From positions 14,240,110 through 14,304,109 of the forward strand of contig OU744452.1 in NCBI GenBank assembly GCA_916610825.1: a DNA stretch of 64,000 bases, read 5' to 3'. A program made the position numbers and the translations under genes. Below the pieces are notes generated by a model. It was not told the DNA's origin. It saw nothing but the letters and a program-made list of their open reading frames with translations, and searched no databases. Numbering within the stretch: the first letter of the stretch is position 1; each line of letters starts with the position of its first letter. Source of the DNA: Haliclystus octoradiatus. Lineage: Eukaryota > Cnidaria > Staurozoa > Stauromedusae > Haliclystidae. This document shows positions 34,125 to 47,100 of the stretch, piece by piece.

Positions 34125-37100
34125 TTAACAGAAATTAAGATATGGTCTTCTTTGTAGGAAAATATGTTGTGTTGTGATTTTGCCAAGATCATCGACGCAT
34201 TTTGGATGTGTTTCCTTCTTAAAGAAATACTGTGGATTAAGAAATATATAAAAAATTTATAAATTTTTTAAATTTTCTTATAAAGAAACATATCAAATAT
34301 ACAATATGTTGTATGTATATACAAGATATGTATACAATATAAATAACTATTACATTTTAGTTATATAATTATTAATAGTATTAAATTAATATTTGATAAA
34401 TAAGAATCTATTTATGATAGAATTATGAACGTGAAACAGATGTTTTAAAATATCATCGAAAGTTTCCTGCTGCGGAAAAGCTAAGGGAATATTCGGGATT
34501 GGGGACGCTAAAACGAACTTACCTTGGAGGTTTGTGCTCTCTCCTAACGCTAAACGCGTGTCTTCTCAACAATCCATTTCTCGTGAGCAATTAATCAAGC
34601 GGTAACACTTAGCTCTAGCTGCTTACAGTCCCGCCTACAGTTATTTTAACCTTATCTATTTTGCTAAAAAGGTAGCAAGGTTTGCTTACATGAAGTTACT
34701 TCAGCCGTAGAGCATTGATGGTTGAAAATGAACAAACAGCAAATCGAACAAACTTATACGGGATGCAGGTAACATTCTACAATTCTTGGATTACGAGAAA
34801 AGGAAGTATTTGATTACAGCAAGGAAAGTAGCCCGCTTTTCAGACATTCAGTATTTTTCCTTCTCATAGCCTGTGGCTCTTTTCGTCATGGTCGCACGCT
34901 CAATTTCGTGCAGGTGCACTAACGATGGCTGCCCTTGACCAATCCTAAATTCCCTGTCACCTGTCTTAAATGAAATTAGCAAATGATCTATGGTATGGAC
35001 TAATTACACGTGTATTTTACTTACGGAAAATTTATCTGATGTCGGTTGTTCTACTCTTTTGCTATGCAATGTTCCGTCCAACGTGACCCAACCAAATCCA
35101 TTCAAGACATCAGAATTGTAAAGTAAGAAAACAGGAAAGAAATCGTTGCAGTCCATAGCTTTGCTGACGTTATACCAATAGTGATTTCCTATATTGTAAA
35201 AAGAGAGATTTGATTATAACTGATTAATAACAATACAAATGTACGGTTGTCATCCATGTCACTGGACAGGAGTCATGTCATACTGATATATATATTTCAG
35301 GTGTTTACCAGGTAACCAGGGGTATTTAATTAACAAACATCGATGATATACAATAGCTTTTCACAGGTTCCCAATGAGTCCAATTTAAAGACACGTTTCT
35401 CGAAAAAAGAGAATTATCTAAGGTGCACATGACACCAAAAATGTTTTTTTTCCATAATCGAATAGCCCATGCAAAATAAATAGGAATGGCGACAATAATT
35501 TGGACTCTAATAAGCTGAGTAACTTAATGTTCAAAGTACCATATTTCAAAAATAGTGCTCCTTCGAAAGTAGCTCACTATGGAAAAAAGTCTAGACTTGA
35601 AAAAATCGTAATTTATTTCTCGCGTAAAAGAAATTGTCCACTTCCCAGAACAGATATGCTCATATCTTTAGGACATCTTGTTCGCCATATATGATTGAAA
35701 TTGAGCGTGAATTGTAGAGTTGTGAAAGGTTTTCATTAGACTTCAGTGGAGTTTTTCTGTCAACAAGGTAAGTAACTCAGCTTATAAGAGTCCAAATCGA
35801 AAAATTACAGTCGCCATTCCTATCTTTTTTGCATGGTGTACCCGATACCGGAAAAACATTTCAAGGTGTCATGTGCACTTTAAAGAAAAGATTGATAACC
35901 CGGGCGGTGTAATTACTTTGAAAAGATCGTGACCCTGGCCTGTATTGTTATGCCACATTGCCACACCAACATGTTGGCCGATGTGAAAAAGAAAAAAGGA
36001 TACTGTTGTAGTCTTATGAGACTTTAGTTGATGAAGTCAGCATTGCTGGTGCGCTTAAGTGGAACGATCTACCGTCTAAAATGAAGGCAGTCCAAAGCAG
36101 GCCTACTTTCAAATGTCTCCTTGAGAAGCACTTACGTTCTCAAGATATTTTATACTTACCACTTGCTCCTGTTATTTAAACGTTTTATTATTTAATGTCT
36201 GTTTTCCTGTTAATTTAGCTATGTATGCAACATGTGTCAGTCTTTTGAAAAAAAGTTATGTATAACTTAAAGGATTCTGAATAAATGACGATGATGATGA
36301 TGATGATAATATATTTCAATCAAAATCTACTATATTACTGTTAGCTAAATGCATACCCATTGTATAGAAACAACGTCCTGCCACCCATTTCGTTCCAGTC
36401 AAATCTTTTTCTCTCAAGGGAATCTTCATCGTTGAGGTAAACGTATTTCCAACTTGAATTAAGAGATTATCCCCGATGAAATCAGGATCCCTTGCTGGTG
36501 CATTACAAATTGTATTAGGGTCAATGAAGTAGGCTGTAAGGATCATCAGACCGTTCTCTTCGACAAATGGTGGTGACCTGTTTTTAGGGATCTTTGATCC
36601 CTTAGGAACCTAAAATTACAAACGCGTATACGTTATTAATAAATTAAAAGAAAGCCTGTACTATATACTGTACATCTGAATTATGAATATCATAAAAGCA
36701 GTAGGGGTTAATAGCAGAAGGGGCACCATATACCTAACTGACTCTGTCTGTTCGATTGGAGGAGGGATTGAAACTCTGTAATATACAAGGGGGAAGCTGT
36801 TCGCGGATTTTTATGTTTCTTCTCCGGTTTCTGGATTTTATAAGTAGTCCCCTTTGTGAAATCTGTGTTGTTTATCCATTGGTTATCGAATAATCATATC
36901 GTACATTACCATTTCTTATTCAACAATCAATGGTTTAGTGCCTTCTTGAACACCTGAATCGCAAACGTCATATTTTATCCCCGTTCAGCTACCTTTCAAA
37001 GGATGAAAAGAGTAACGGCGTGAACAAGTTATGCCATGCCCATATTTTCCAGGCCTACTTGCTGTAACTTCCTAATGATAGCTGTGATTGCATCTGAATA

Positions 37101-40100
37101 ATGAATATCATATCATCAACAATAACTTCTAAAAAAGAAAAGATCCTTAATTATAGATCACCTATAGAAGAATGAGCATTCAAACGTTTTATACAATTCT
37201 GATGTCCGTCTTGTAAAAAATAGTTTTTTTCATTGGGGGATTAATGTTGATGATAATCTATTTGATCCCGGAGTAATACGGAAACTGTAGGGGCATTATG
37301 AAACCGTAGAGACATTGATAGTAAAGACCAGTAAAAGAAAAGTTTCCTAAGTTTACCGTGAAATTCTCCGTACATATGACGATGTTTAAAGGAGCAATAT
37401 TGACCGGTGGTCGCTACGAGCTCAACTTGAAAGAGGCAGGTGACTCTAAGCGCGTAGAGCCCACAGGTCATCTCCCCCTTTAATTTGTTGTTATGCTTAC
37501 CGCAAATTGAACACCAGCAATTTGTTTATTTGAGTCAAATAACAACATCAGCATATTGTCATTGTTCTGCACGTAACGGTTTCCACGGAAATGAGTAGAT
37601 TCTAAAGTATAAGAATACGAAAGATCACAATGCCGGTAATATATCATCTGAATACGGAGTCATTTATACATGCATGAGCGTCTAGGCTCCAATGTATTGT
37701 GGAGTTTCTTATGCTGTGGAGTTTGCAATAACATTAATTCATGCCTATAAGATATTCAGTTTTTGACAATTGACAACTGGGTGTATATCGATTGCATCCC
37801 AGTCTTTTTTAATGTACAAGTTATCAATGAAGCAAAGCCAAGCTTTCCAGTCATTGAGGGTAACTCTCATTGAGCTTCGACTGAGTTGTTAGATACCCAA
37901 AATATATTGAAAAAAGACATATTACCCTAAAAATAGGGGGGAAATTTGCGCAAAAAAAAAGTAAATCTTTGCCAAGAGTCAAAAAGTATACCGCAAACAA
38001 AATGTTCATGCTGAAGAATACCCTAATTTTAACGGGATAAATAACAGAATTTTGAAAAGGTACCCTTTAATATATGCCACAAAAAGTATGGAAATCATTC
38101 CCCTGGGTTTCCACTGGAAATTTTCCAGCACACAATAAAAATGATTATTTTCCCTGGAATAAGAAAGTTTTGAAAAAGTATAATTATCATACCTTGACAT
38201 TTTGTCTCCAGTTTCCATCCATCATCGATAGCATTATCAACATCGTGCGGCAGACCACTGAACTTTCCCCATGTTACTAGGAGCATCAAATCAACAACAA
38301 ACAAACAAATTAATGTTGATACCCGGGGGAAAGGGGGTACTTTGATATTTTTGCACCCATTTAAAATGATACGTCCCCGTACAGCCCGATGTATGGAAGA
38401 CCCCCCGGGTGTTGAGAGCTGTATGTAAAAACAACGTGAGTTGATAGATTACTCTCTGCCAGAGATTGGTGATCACATGAATGATAACAATGCCAAAGAT
38501 TAAGTTTCCATAATATATTTGATATATTTAATTGACTACTGAAGGTGTGTCGAGGAAATAATAAAATCATAATTTCAAGTTACAAGGCTCTGTATTTAAA
38601 TGACGTTGGTGACTATTCTAAGCAGAGGAATTGTCTAGAACCTACATTGAATGAATGACGGTATTTTGGATTAACTGTTTTCTTTTTATGAATGAGGCAT
38701 TGTGGCTATCTCCCCATACATTACATTATAATCTAGGATTGGTATAATCATTGTTTTGCGTTAACAATTTAGGGAGGATTGCTCAGATGGTAGTGCAACC
38801 GGACTTCAGATTTGATCATATCCGATCGACTGTGGTTCAAATCCCCTGGAAGTCAACTCAGCCTTTAGACTTTATCTAAAACATCCGAAATGAGTTGCGT
38901 ACCATCTATAATGGCGGATGGAGTCGTCAATTGCATTATGAGTAGCAGCTGCGGTGCATCGTTGCGCATTGACAATCGAGGCCTATCTACCACGAAATCT
39001 TTTGAAATTGAAATGCAGTGTCGCGGCTGACATCAATAAGGAGCGTAAAGAAAGTTTAGGCAATGCGATACTGTTTCAAATATTCATTATTAAAGTGTAT
39101 ATCCCGGATATTGGGATATTACTTCTTTGGATAGAAAAAATGTTTCTATTCGTACATGAAGTTGTTCTTGTGTCTTTGCTTTGCTCGATCATTACCCTTC
39201 AAAAAAGCAGTCAAAGTGACGATATTGCTCCTTTAATACATAGTTTATATAGACAAACCCTAGTCTCTATAAACCCTTGTTTAATATGAGTTACGGGAAT
39301 TACACTCAACAAATGACAAAATTGAACATTATTTATTTAATATAATAACAGTATTAGTATGAAAGATAGATTTTAGTATGGATTTGTCGCTATCTTTCAT
39401 ACTAAAATGTTTTTCGAAAATAATACAGTTATAAATAGTATCGAAGAAATAAGACTCGACTCACCAGATAAATCATCCCAGTCAGGAAATCCTTGGAACA
39501 AAAATTTAAAATTTTAAAACAAATCAACGAAAAGGAATATTGAATATAATGAGACGTGGTCTAGGACTAGGACATGTCCTCAATTTTTTATTAATGAAAT
39601 CATACGGAAAAAAGTTAGGCTAGTTAGGGACGCAGACCTGAATCTTTAAAATTATGATTAGTAGTTCATACATATATTTATATATTTTATGTAGGTAATA
39701 TACATATATTAGTAGGTAACTAGGTGATTACTAATCATCAAAAAATGATTCTAGTCTGCGAGGAGGCTAGGATGGTGAAGCTATTGGGATTTACAGGGCT
39801 GAAAAAAAATAGCATGACGCTCCAACGTGGGAGTGATAAAGTTAGGTACTGATTGTAAAACGTCACTGGTATTATAAGTTTGATATATTCAAATACGATA
39901 ATCTCCGGATGTACCGATGTCAAGTCACATGTTCACTCATATATTATGCAGCACCAAAACAGAGTTCGTGACGCAGTCTAGCAAATAACAGCGAGCACAC
40001 AAAGTAATTCAGCGCTCTGTCATTTCGATGACCGTTCCTGACCATTTCTTCTCAGTTGTCATAATTCATAATTCATCATAACTTACTGGCAGACACAATG

Positions 40101-40144
40101 ACCAATGATGCAAACAGAGGAAAGAATCTTGCATAAAATTCCAT
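34125..40144 (-). CDS. Secreted six-cysteine protein, paralogue 3 (263 aa, 7 exons)
   Basis: Exons: 40144-40087, 39491-39465, 38276-38193, 37601-37501, 36609-36357, 35188-35025, 34229-34125, ending in TAA; 792 nt. Signal peptide MEFYARFFPLFASLVIVSA. Exon 3 encodes VTWGKFSGLPHDVDNAIDDG then WKLETKCQ. Exon 5 is nearly identical to that of paralogue 1, and exon 4 is identical to it at the DNA level over long runs, suggesting recent duplication or gene conversion between copies 1 and 3. All six cysteines are kept and the frame is open. Introns carry a LINE fragment (36013-36310), a MITE (38320-38412) and a SINE (38772-39060). Intron 1 also has a short hairpin at 39353-39409 (stem TAGTATGAAAGATAG). 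Function unknown. Confidence 0.85.
36013..36310 (+). mobile_element. 5'-truncated LINE 3' end with (GAT)n tail
   Basis: Encodes the last residues of a LINE ORF2: VSIAGALKWNDLPSKMKAVQ, SRPTFKCLLEKHL, stop at 36178-36180. A short 3' UTR ends CTGAATAAATGACGATGATG and runs into a (GAT)n tract. The W-N-x-L-P and F-K-x-x-L-x-x-x-L pattern is the usual C-terminus of CR1/Jockey-group LINEs. It lies in intron 5 of secreted-protein gene 3, in antisense. Confidence 0.65.
38320..38412. repeat. Short palindromic MITE of the CCCGGGGG type, copy 3
   Basis: Starts ACCCGGGGGAAAGGGGGTAC and ends with ACCCCCCGGGT, an inverted pair about 90 bp apart, with CGTCCCCGT inside as in the other copies. It is in intron 2 of secreted-protein gene 3. 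Related sequence (TACCCTAAAA...GGGGGG and AAAAGGTACCC) may extend over 37890-38075. Confidence 0.5.
38772..39060 (+). mobile_element. tRNA-derived SINE, copy 2
   Basis: Same layout as 32743-33020: A-box-like TTGCTCAGATGG, B box GGTTCAAATCC (38834-38844), and the shared body with CGGTGCATCGTTGCGCATTG and TGCAGTGTCGCGGCTGA. Lies antisense in intron 2 of secreted-protein gene 3. Confidence 0.7.
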
Positions 40145-40259
40145 TGTCAGATTCACCGTATGTGTGAGAGCTGACAGAATAAATCGTTGAATATTGCTTC
40201 TCCACTGTCGCAAAGGTTATAGAAATGAAATGAAATGCTGACACTCAAAATTTTCATGG

Positions 40260-40283
40260 CTTTATACCGAGATATCACGTGAT
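40260..40283 (-). promoter_or_regulatory. TATA box with adjacent CACGTG E-box, paralogue 3
   Basis: On the minus strand ATCACGTGAT (40283-40274) precedes TATAAAG (40266-40260) by 7 nt, about 115 nt before the ATG. Confidence 0.65.
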
Positions 40284-40500
40284 GAATTTAGGGGCGGGAA
40301 GTTCGATTGCGTGACTCTTTGCACTAAAAATAGTCTTTACTTTTTTCATGCTTTTTTCAACAGATTGATTCTTGAAAATAGTTAAATATTACCATAAATT
40401 TATATTATTTACAAATTGTAATTAGGTAAATTGCTTGCAGGCATTATTATTTGTGTCCAATGGTATACTATATTACTAAATGATTTAAGAAACTATCATT

Positions 40501-40538
<38 letters not shown>

Positions 40539-40640
40539 TTATTCAGGGCCCATAGCCATTAGGCTTTTTTCATGGGGCTAACATAACAGAAACAGAAATG
40601 TTTCAAAATAATAACATTAATTTACAAAAAGAAAGTAATA
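40501..40640 (-). mobile_element. LINE/SINE 3' tail with (ATG)n run
   Basis: On the minus strand the sequence reads GGCTATGGGCCCTGAATAAA then (TGA)n down to 40499. This is the same tail style as the LINE fragment at 36013-36310 (CTGAATAAATGACGATG). No coding part was recognised to the right. Confidence 0.5.
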
Positions 40641-41005
40641 TCTGATAACATTTACTATAACTTTATAAGGATAAAAAGTTTTAAAACAAGATGTATTGAT
40701 TATAAAATTTCAATATATTCTGCTTTGTACGGTTATTAAATGTATTACGAAATTGAATAGAAGTTGCAATCAAATACCGAATCAAATATTACAGAATGGA
40801 ATCAGAATGATAAACTATGGATAAATGCACCACACGTTCCCATGTGGTTTTCTTTGTTAATTATTTATTGTATTGAAACACAGATGATATAAATTATAGA
40901 TTACTGTAAGCCTCCCGATTTTTCAACACACGCGATACCGATTTTAAGAAAATCGAGTACCGAGCAATGTTTAGGGGCCTGGGTACCTTCGCTTTAAACA
41001 AATTT

Positions 41006-41018
41006 TTCCAGAAATTTC
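41006..41018 (+). promoter_or_regulatory. Perfect three-unit heat-shock element upstream of the FKBP gene
   Basis: TTCCAGAAATTTC has three alternating units, TTC-nn-GAA-nn-TTC, each with 2-nt spacing, 110 nt before the ATG. A CACGTG E-box (41020-41025) directly follows. HSF binding is inferred from the motif. Confidence 0.6.
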
Positions 41019-41127
41019 TCACGTGTTCCATGCATTTCTTTCCTTACCTTTGCTAGCTTTGGTTTGATCCTGTGTGATTCAGTGATCCGTTTTGCTGCAA
41101 ATAGGATAAAGCATCAACATATTGGTA

Positions 41128-44100
41128 ATGGCGGAGAGCTCAGAAAATTCACAAACTGTTAATGGAGAAGGGTCTAAAACCATGGATGTAGATGGGATAG
41201 ATATCTCACCCAATAAAGATGGTGGAGTTACGAAAAAGATCATTCGCGAAGGATCAGGAACACTAACCCCTTCCAACGGCAGTGAAGTTTCTGTTCATTA
41301 TGTTGGAACGTTATTAAATGGTGAAAAGTTTGACTCAAGTCGTGACCGTGGTGATTACTTCAAATTCAAACTTGGTGAAGGTAAGAACTGAAATCTCATT
41401 TCTGCCAAATTTCCTTAGCCAATGTGGCTGACCTGCATTCTCTGCACATTGAATGGTGGCAGTGAGCTAGGCTAACACTTTCCAATCAGCTTTCCAGCTT
41501 TGAAATCAATTAATAGATCTAATAACAATATGCTTAAAGATATAGCTGAAATTGGTAAACTAGACTATACCTCCACTTCCCCACTGCTTGATGATGTTTG
41601 TTACTTATAAAAATAACAGGAGACGACAATTTGCAAAGATTGAAATTTGAAGTTAGACCCATGATATCTAATGTACTTATTATATACTTTAAACCTTCTC
41701 CTTCAAAGGCAGTCTTGACTAACTTTGTGGCAAGATTTGTAACAATTGGAGATAGATTAATTGACAACAACACTAATTATTTGTTTTGGTTTAATATGTA
41801 ACTGAAACACAGGTAATTGTCAACATGCTATTGTGAGAATATTAGGTAGGAGCTGCAGATCAACTGTCTATAGGGGGGTCCTATAAGAATCTAATCCTGC
41901 TGAAGGATTATACAGGGAAGACAATGTCTGCTCAATATTCCAAAGTTGATCCTAAAATGAAGAGCTGCATTTGCATTGTATTTTATATCAATAAATTGAC
42001 AATAATCCCTAAAATGAAAGGTTCGGAAAAATTTCAATGATTTAAGGACGTGGATAGAGTCCCGGTAAGCGGGGAAAAAAGCAAGAGTCCCGGCAGTCAA
42101 ATACTCATGTGCAGAGAGCGTTTCTGTCTTGAAAAATTGTAAATAAAACTTTCAATCTTCTTAAACTTTAAAGTTACATCATTTTATAAGTTTTAAAAGA
42201 TATCAAATTCATTTGATAATGACATTGTGGCAAATAGGATATCTTGTGAAAATGATTCAACATTTGTCGAAGTATAGTATATGCTTGATTTAGCAGAAAT
42301 GGAAAATTATTTAAACCGACGTCACCTATATAACGAACGATGGCCGACGGAACATTTAAGACATTCAACAAGTTAAAAATCAAATCTCACATTTTTGACT
42401 GAAATTCTTATACTATATATTGCCTAAACACGATTGATCAACCATTTGTAATTGTTTTCTTTCAATAACATCAACAACAACATAGTTTCACAACCATGAT
42501 AGCGACGAGACTAGCCCTATACCAAAGCAGGCAGCGCTGTTGTTTTCATTTTGTTCCTCGAATAATGATGAAGAGGACTTCGAAGAAACAACTAAAGTAG
42601 TGCTTCTTCATATTTATCGAACACATATATATGTATATCAGTATATCATTATTACAAATTGATCAATGTCATTTAATTTTCACGAAAGAATTTTCAATCC
42701 CATTACATCGAGAAGCCGTGACAGAAATGAAAATACGATATTGATGCTTTCGATTACGATTTCATGCTTTGACGCTTGGTGTTGTGCGTGTGCGCATTTG
42801 ACTGTCGGGACTTTAGTTTTTTTCAACCAAAGACCCGGTTACCGGGACCATATCCACTTCGATGATTTAATTAGCAAAAATTTGAATCCCAGAAGCAATT
42901 TTTTTTATCGGTCCCTCACACAGAAACCATGCAGTGGACAACTGCAATGTAAGCACACACATGACACTAAGCCTGTACCTCCCATTGGTAAATATTTTAG
43001 AAGCCATATGCTTACGGTATTTACAAACAAAATATTTGTATAATTTGCCAAGAAATGTTAGAGTTCCAGTACAGTTCTTGCATCTTTTCCCTATAATTTT
43101 CTGACAACTGGATGAACCACTATAAATTATGATTATCTGTTGTCCAATAGCCTGTGCGCAGACCCAATTTTTTTATGATTAATAGTGTCTGTTATAAGAT
43201 TTGGGTCTGTACGCAAGCTAGTTGTTCAATGGTTTACCTTGATTTAGATATGCATCAAGTTGAAATTGAATTAGAATTATGATTAAAATTAATTAATTGG
43301 ATTTATTTTCAATTCAAAGGTCAAGTTATCAAAGGATGGGATATTGGTGTTGCTACAATGAAAAAAGGTGAACTCTGTACTCTAACATGCAAGTCTGAAT
43401 ATGCTTACGGAGAAAAAGGATCGCCGCCCAAAATTCCATCTAATGCAACATTAGTATTTGAAGTAGAACTTGTTGAATGGAAGGAAGATGATGTAACTGG
43501 TGACGGTGGGGTATTAAAACGAATAGTTACCAAAGGAGATGGATACAATAAACCTAACGAAGATGCTGAAGTCAAAGGTACTGTTTGATGAAATTCGCTA
43601 AATTTACTTGGGATAATAAAAACAGTTAAACAGGCTAGTACCATATCAGAAATCAGAGCGACTATTAGTCGACCTGGGTATAAGTATATCAGTCCCCTGA
43701 TATTCAGGAAAAATGTAAAATGCAAAATAGGTCGACCCTAAATAACAGCCAAACCCAAAGTGAGTAAAACAATAGTTTTCATGAAAAGTTTAATAGATCC
43801 ATAGCTTTCAAAACAATAGTTGTCATGAAAAGTTTATGTAATTCGAAGTATGCGTGATCAAATTTTGTTGAGTTCTTTTGTTTTTTCAAGTGTAAAAGGT
43901 CAACACAGTAGTGTGAACTGTGATTCTGTGAATATAAAAATCGCATGAGAAGTTTGAAGGAATACAAGGGGACAATGATCAAATAAAGCTGGAAGAGCAT
44001 TTTACTCTCTACCTAATGAAATTTATTTTAAATTTAACAGAGAGATTATGTGCTCTATAACTAATGATCTTTATTTCAAACTAATCAAGTCTGGAAAACT

Positions 44101-47100
44101 GATAAAAGATTTAATATTGGTTTGATAAGCTTGATAAAAAACAACAGACAACAATGAAATCTCAGAGGAAGGCCCCAAACATGAAACGCGACATTTCTCT
44201 GTAAAACCGTTTTCTTTATACAAAACAAAATAGCAAAGTCGTATGAAAAATCAAAACGACATTTCTCTACTGTCATCTTTTGAACAAGGCTATTTCGATT
44301 GTTTTAAGAAAAAAATTTTTAGTAAGCAAAAGGATTATTCAAATACTATTCGAGTACTAAAATTGTCAAATTCTGAATGTTTAAATAGCAATTTCGGCGT
44401 CAAATTGCATATCTACTTATAAAGATGTTTTTAAATTTGTGAGATTTTCAAGTTCACTGTTGAAGGACACAAGCTGGATAAATAGTTACACAGAGTTCTT
44501 GGACTTGTTTATATTCAGACATAAAATTGTTAAGTTTATCAATATTTCAGTCTATTTTCATTCTAAATCCTTAGTTTCAGTATATTTTTAACATTGGTAC
44601 TTTTATGTCTGATATTGCTGATATTGCTGAATTTAAAAAAAGGCCATAGATGTCAGAATTATTCTTAGTAATTCTTGAAACTTGTGCAATGAGCATTACC
44701 ATTTTCATCCAGGCTGCTGAGGCTGCTAACCTTGTTCTTCCTGATTAATCCAGGACGTTCACAGTTTATTAGCCCCAACAATACGTTTAAAAAAACTTGT
44801 TCTCCTTCAAAGGCATTCTTGACTAACTTTGTGGCAAGACATGTAACAATGGGAGATAGAGTAACTGACAACAACACCATTTTTTTTTCGGTTTATTTAG
44901 CTGAAATACAGTGGAATTGTCAACATATTGACTTTATAATTTTCTTAATAATAAATAGCCAGTTTATTTTGTGAAAGCGTAAATACGCCATAACTCTGAG
45001 GGCGACTGTGGTACTTGATTGCTCCGTTGCTTTTATTGGTAGAAACACATGCATGTTATGAATGAACTTACATATCTTATCTTGTCTATAATGTAAATAT
45101 TAAATAAATGTGAATTAAATTGTAATTCAGCCTTATGTGGCTGCAAAAATTTGACTTAATAAACAATCAATCAATCAATCAATCGACCAGTAATTTATAA
45201 ACACTTTGAAACATAAATAATGAAAACAATTGATATTCTCGAATGACCATACCAGAACTGGCATGAACAGCACACTAGTCAGACGCACTAACAATTGCGC
45301 TATGACAACGCAAATGATGAAACAGAAGGGCATGGATTTAATGCCACGACAAAAGGGTTACTTTCCGCGACAAATTAGCTTCTTTCAGCATCTAATTGAC
45401 TAATTTCCGCAGCAAATTGATTATAAACGCGACCTTTATTTTCAGCAAACAAATATTCTAACCATTAGCAACTAATCAATTTAATTAGCAGACAAATGAT
45501 TCAGCGACAATTTATTGTATTGTCTGCAGCAAATAAAGAACTGGATAACAGCTAATTGATTCATTTCAGCAGCAAAATACTTTCTTTCTTCCTAAGGAAT
45601 CCTTGCAGTTTTATTAATCGTTTTGATGCAACAAATGTTGAAAGAAATCATATCAAATACGTTACTTCTAAAATAAAGTTGTTGTTTAATTGAAATGAAT
45701 GAAAATGGGTATGTATTTCTTCGTCTAAGAAATGTGAATACGGTCGATTACCGGCACTCTGGTTGGATTTGGCATTGTAGAAAACTCGTTTGTTCAGTAT
45801 GAAATATGATTATAGACACCAAATAAACACTGGTTGGCGTATTCAACAATCTATTTTATCTAACCAAATACCATACAAACAAAAGGTTTCTCTAAGAAAT
45901 AATACAAATTAATTAATTATAGAGAGTACATACTAAATTACTAAAGATAAATATACATAACAAATTAAATGAATAATTACCTCTGTGTTGCAGTCCAGAG
46001 CTTTATTTCACTGCTTATACAATAATACTAATTATAGCGTCAATCCTATTGCTAAGGATGTCTTCGCTAGTCTGCTTAATCTACTGTTTGCATAAAAGGG
46101 TATGATTAATATATTGGCTATAATAACGACGGAAATAAAATATGTACATAAAACAATAAATGAAAAGAAAACTAAATCCGATATATTTGGACGATTAGCA
46201 ATTAATGCATATTCAGCGTTTACAGGGTATGTCAACATAATTACAGCCTTGCGGGTCCACACAAGGAAGAAACTTCAAGCTTTGAATAACCAAACAATTG
46301 AAACAAACAAAACAGATGCACAACTACAACGAATTTGAATGCACATTGTCGTTACGAGATATTCAAATTGTCGATTTAAAAAAGAAATTTGATTTAATTT
46401 TCTCCAGTTCTTTTCAATTACAGCATACTTGAATATATTTTCATTTTCATCGTCTCTATGATACTTACTTTTTTGTGGTGGATAATTTGGAGTCAAATCA
46501 TGTTCAACAAAAATCTACTATATACTACAACGGTTAACTTTTTGTCTGAATCGCAAAGTAAACCCCTTCTCCAAATGTCAAATAATTTGCTGCTGATTTT
46601 TGAATTATAGTTGCGACTTTTATTGTCTGCTTTTTAATGTCTGCGGAAATAAACTGTTTAGTCGCTTATTGTTTTGTCGCTGTCAATGAATTATTCGGTC
46701 GGAATTCAGAATCGATTAATCATTCGAAAGCAATAGACCTATTCTTATCCGAGTTTTCTATATCATCAGCGATTAAAAGTTTAAAAAAATTTACGGCTCT
46801 TGTATTTCATTTCTTCCGAAATTATTTATTATAAAGTTTACATGAATGGCGTTTTTCCCATGAAATAAATAAAATGAATTCATTTTAAATATGTTTGATT
46901 ATCTCATCGTGTTAATTTGTATCTCACTTATCAAATTTTAGTCGCGTGTTTTTGTTTTTCGTAAGCGCTAATATATTTAGAATTTTAAAAGATAGAATAA
47001 CATGCAAATACTGAATCAATGATGAAACTATTGATTATTCCAAAACAGTTTGTGTTTAGGTTTAGAATTAAGAGCATAAATTTAAATGATTTGAACTAAA

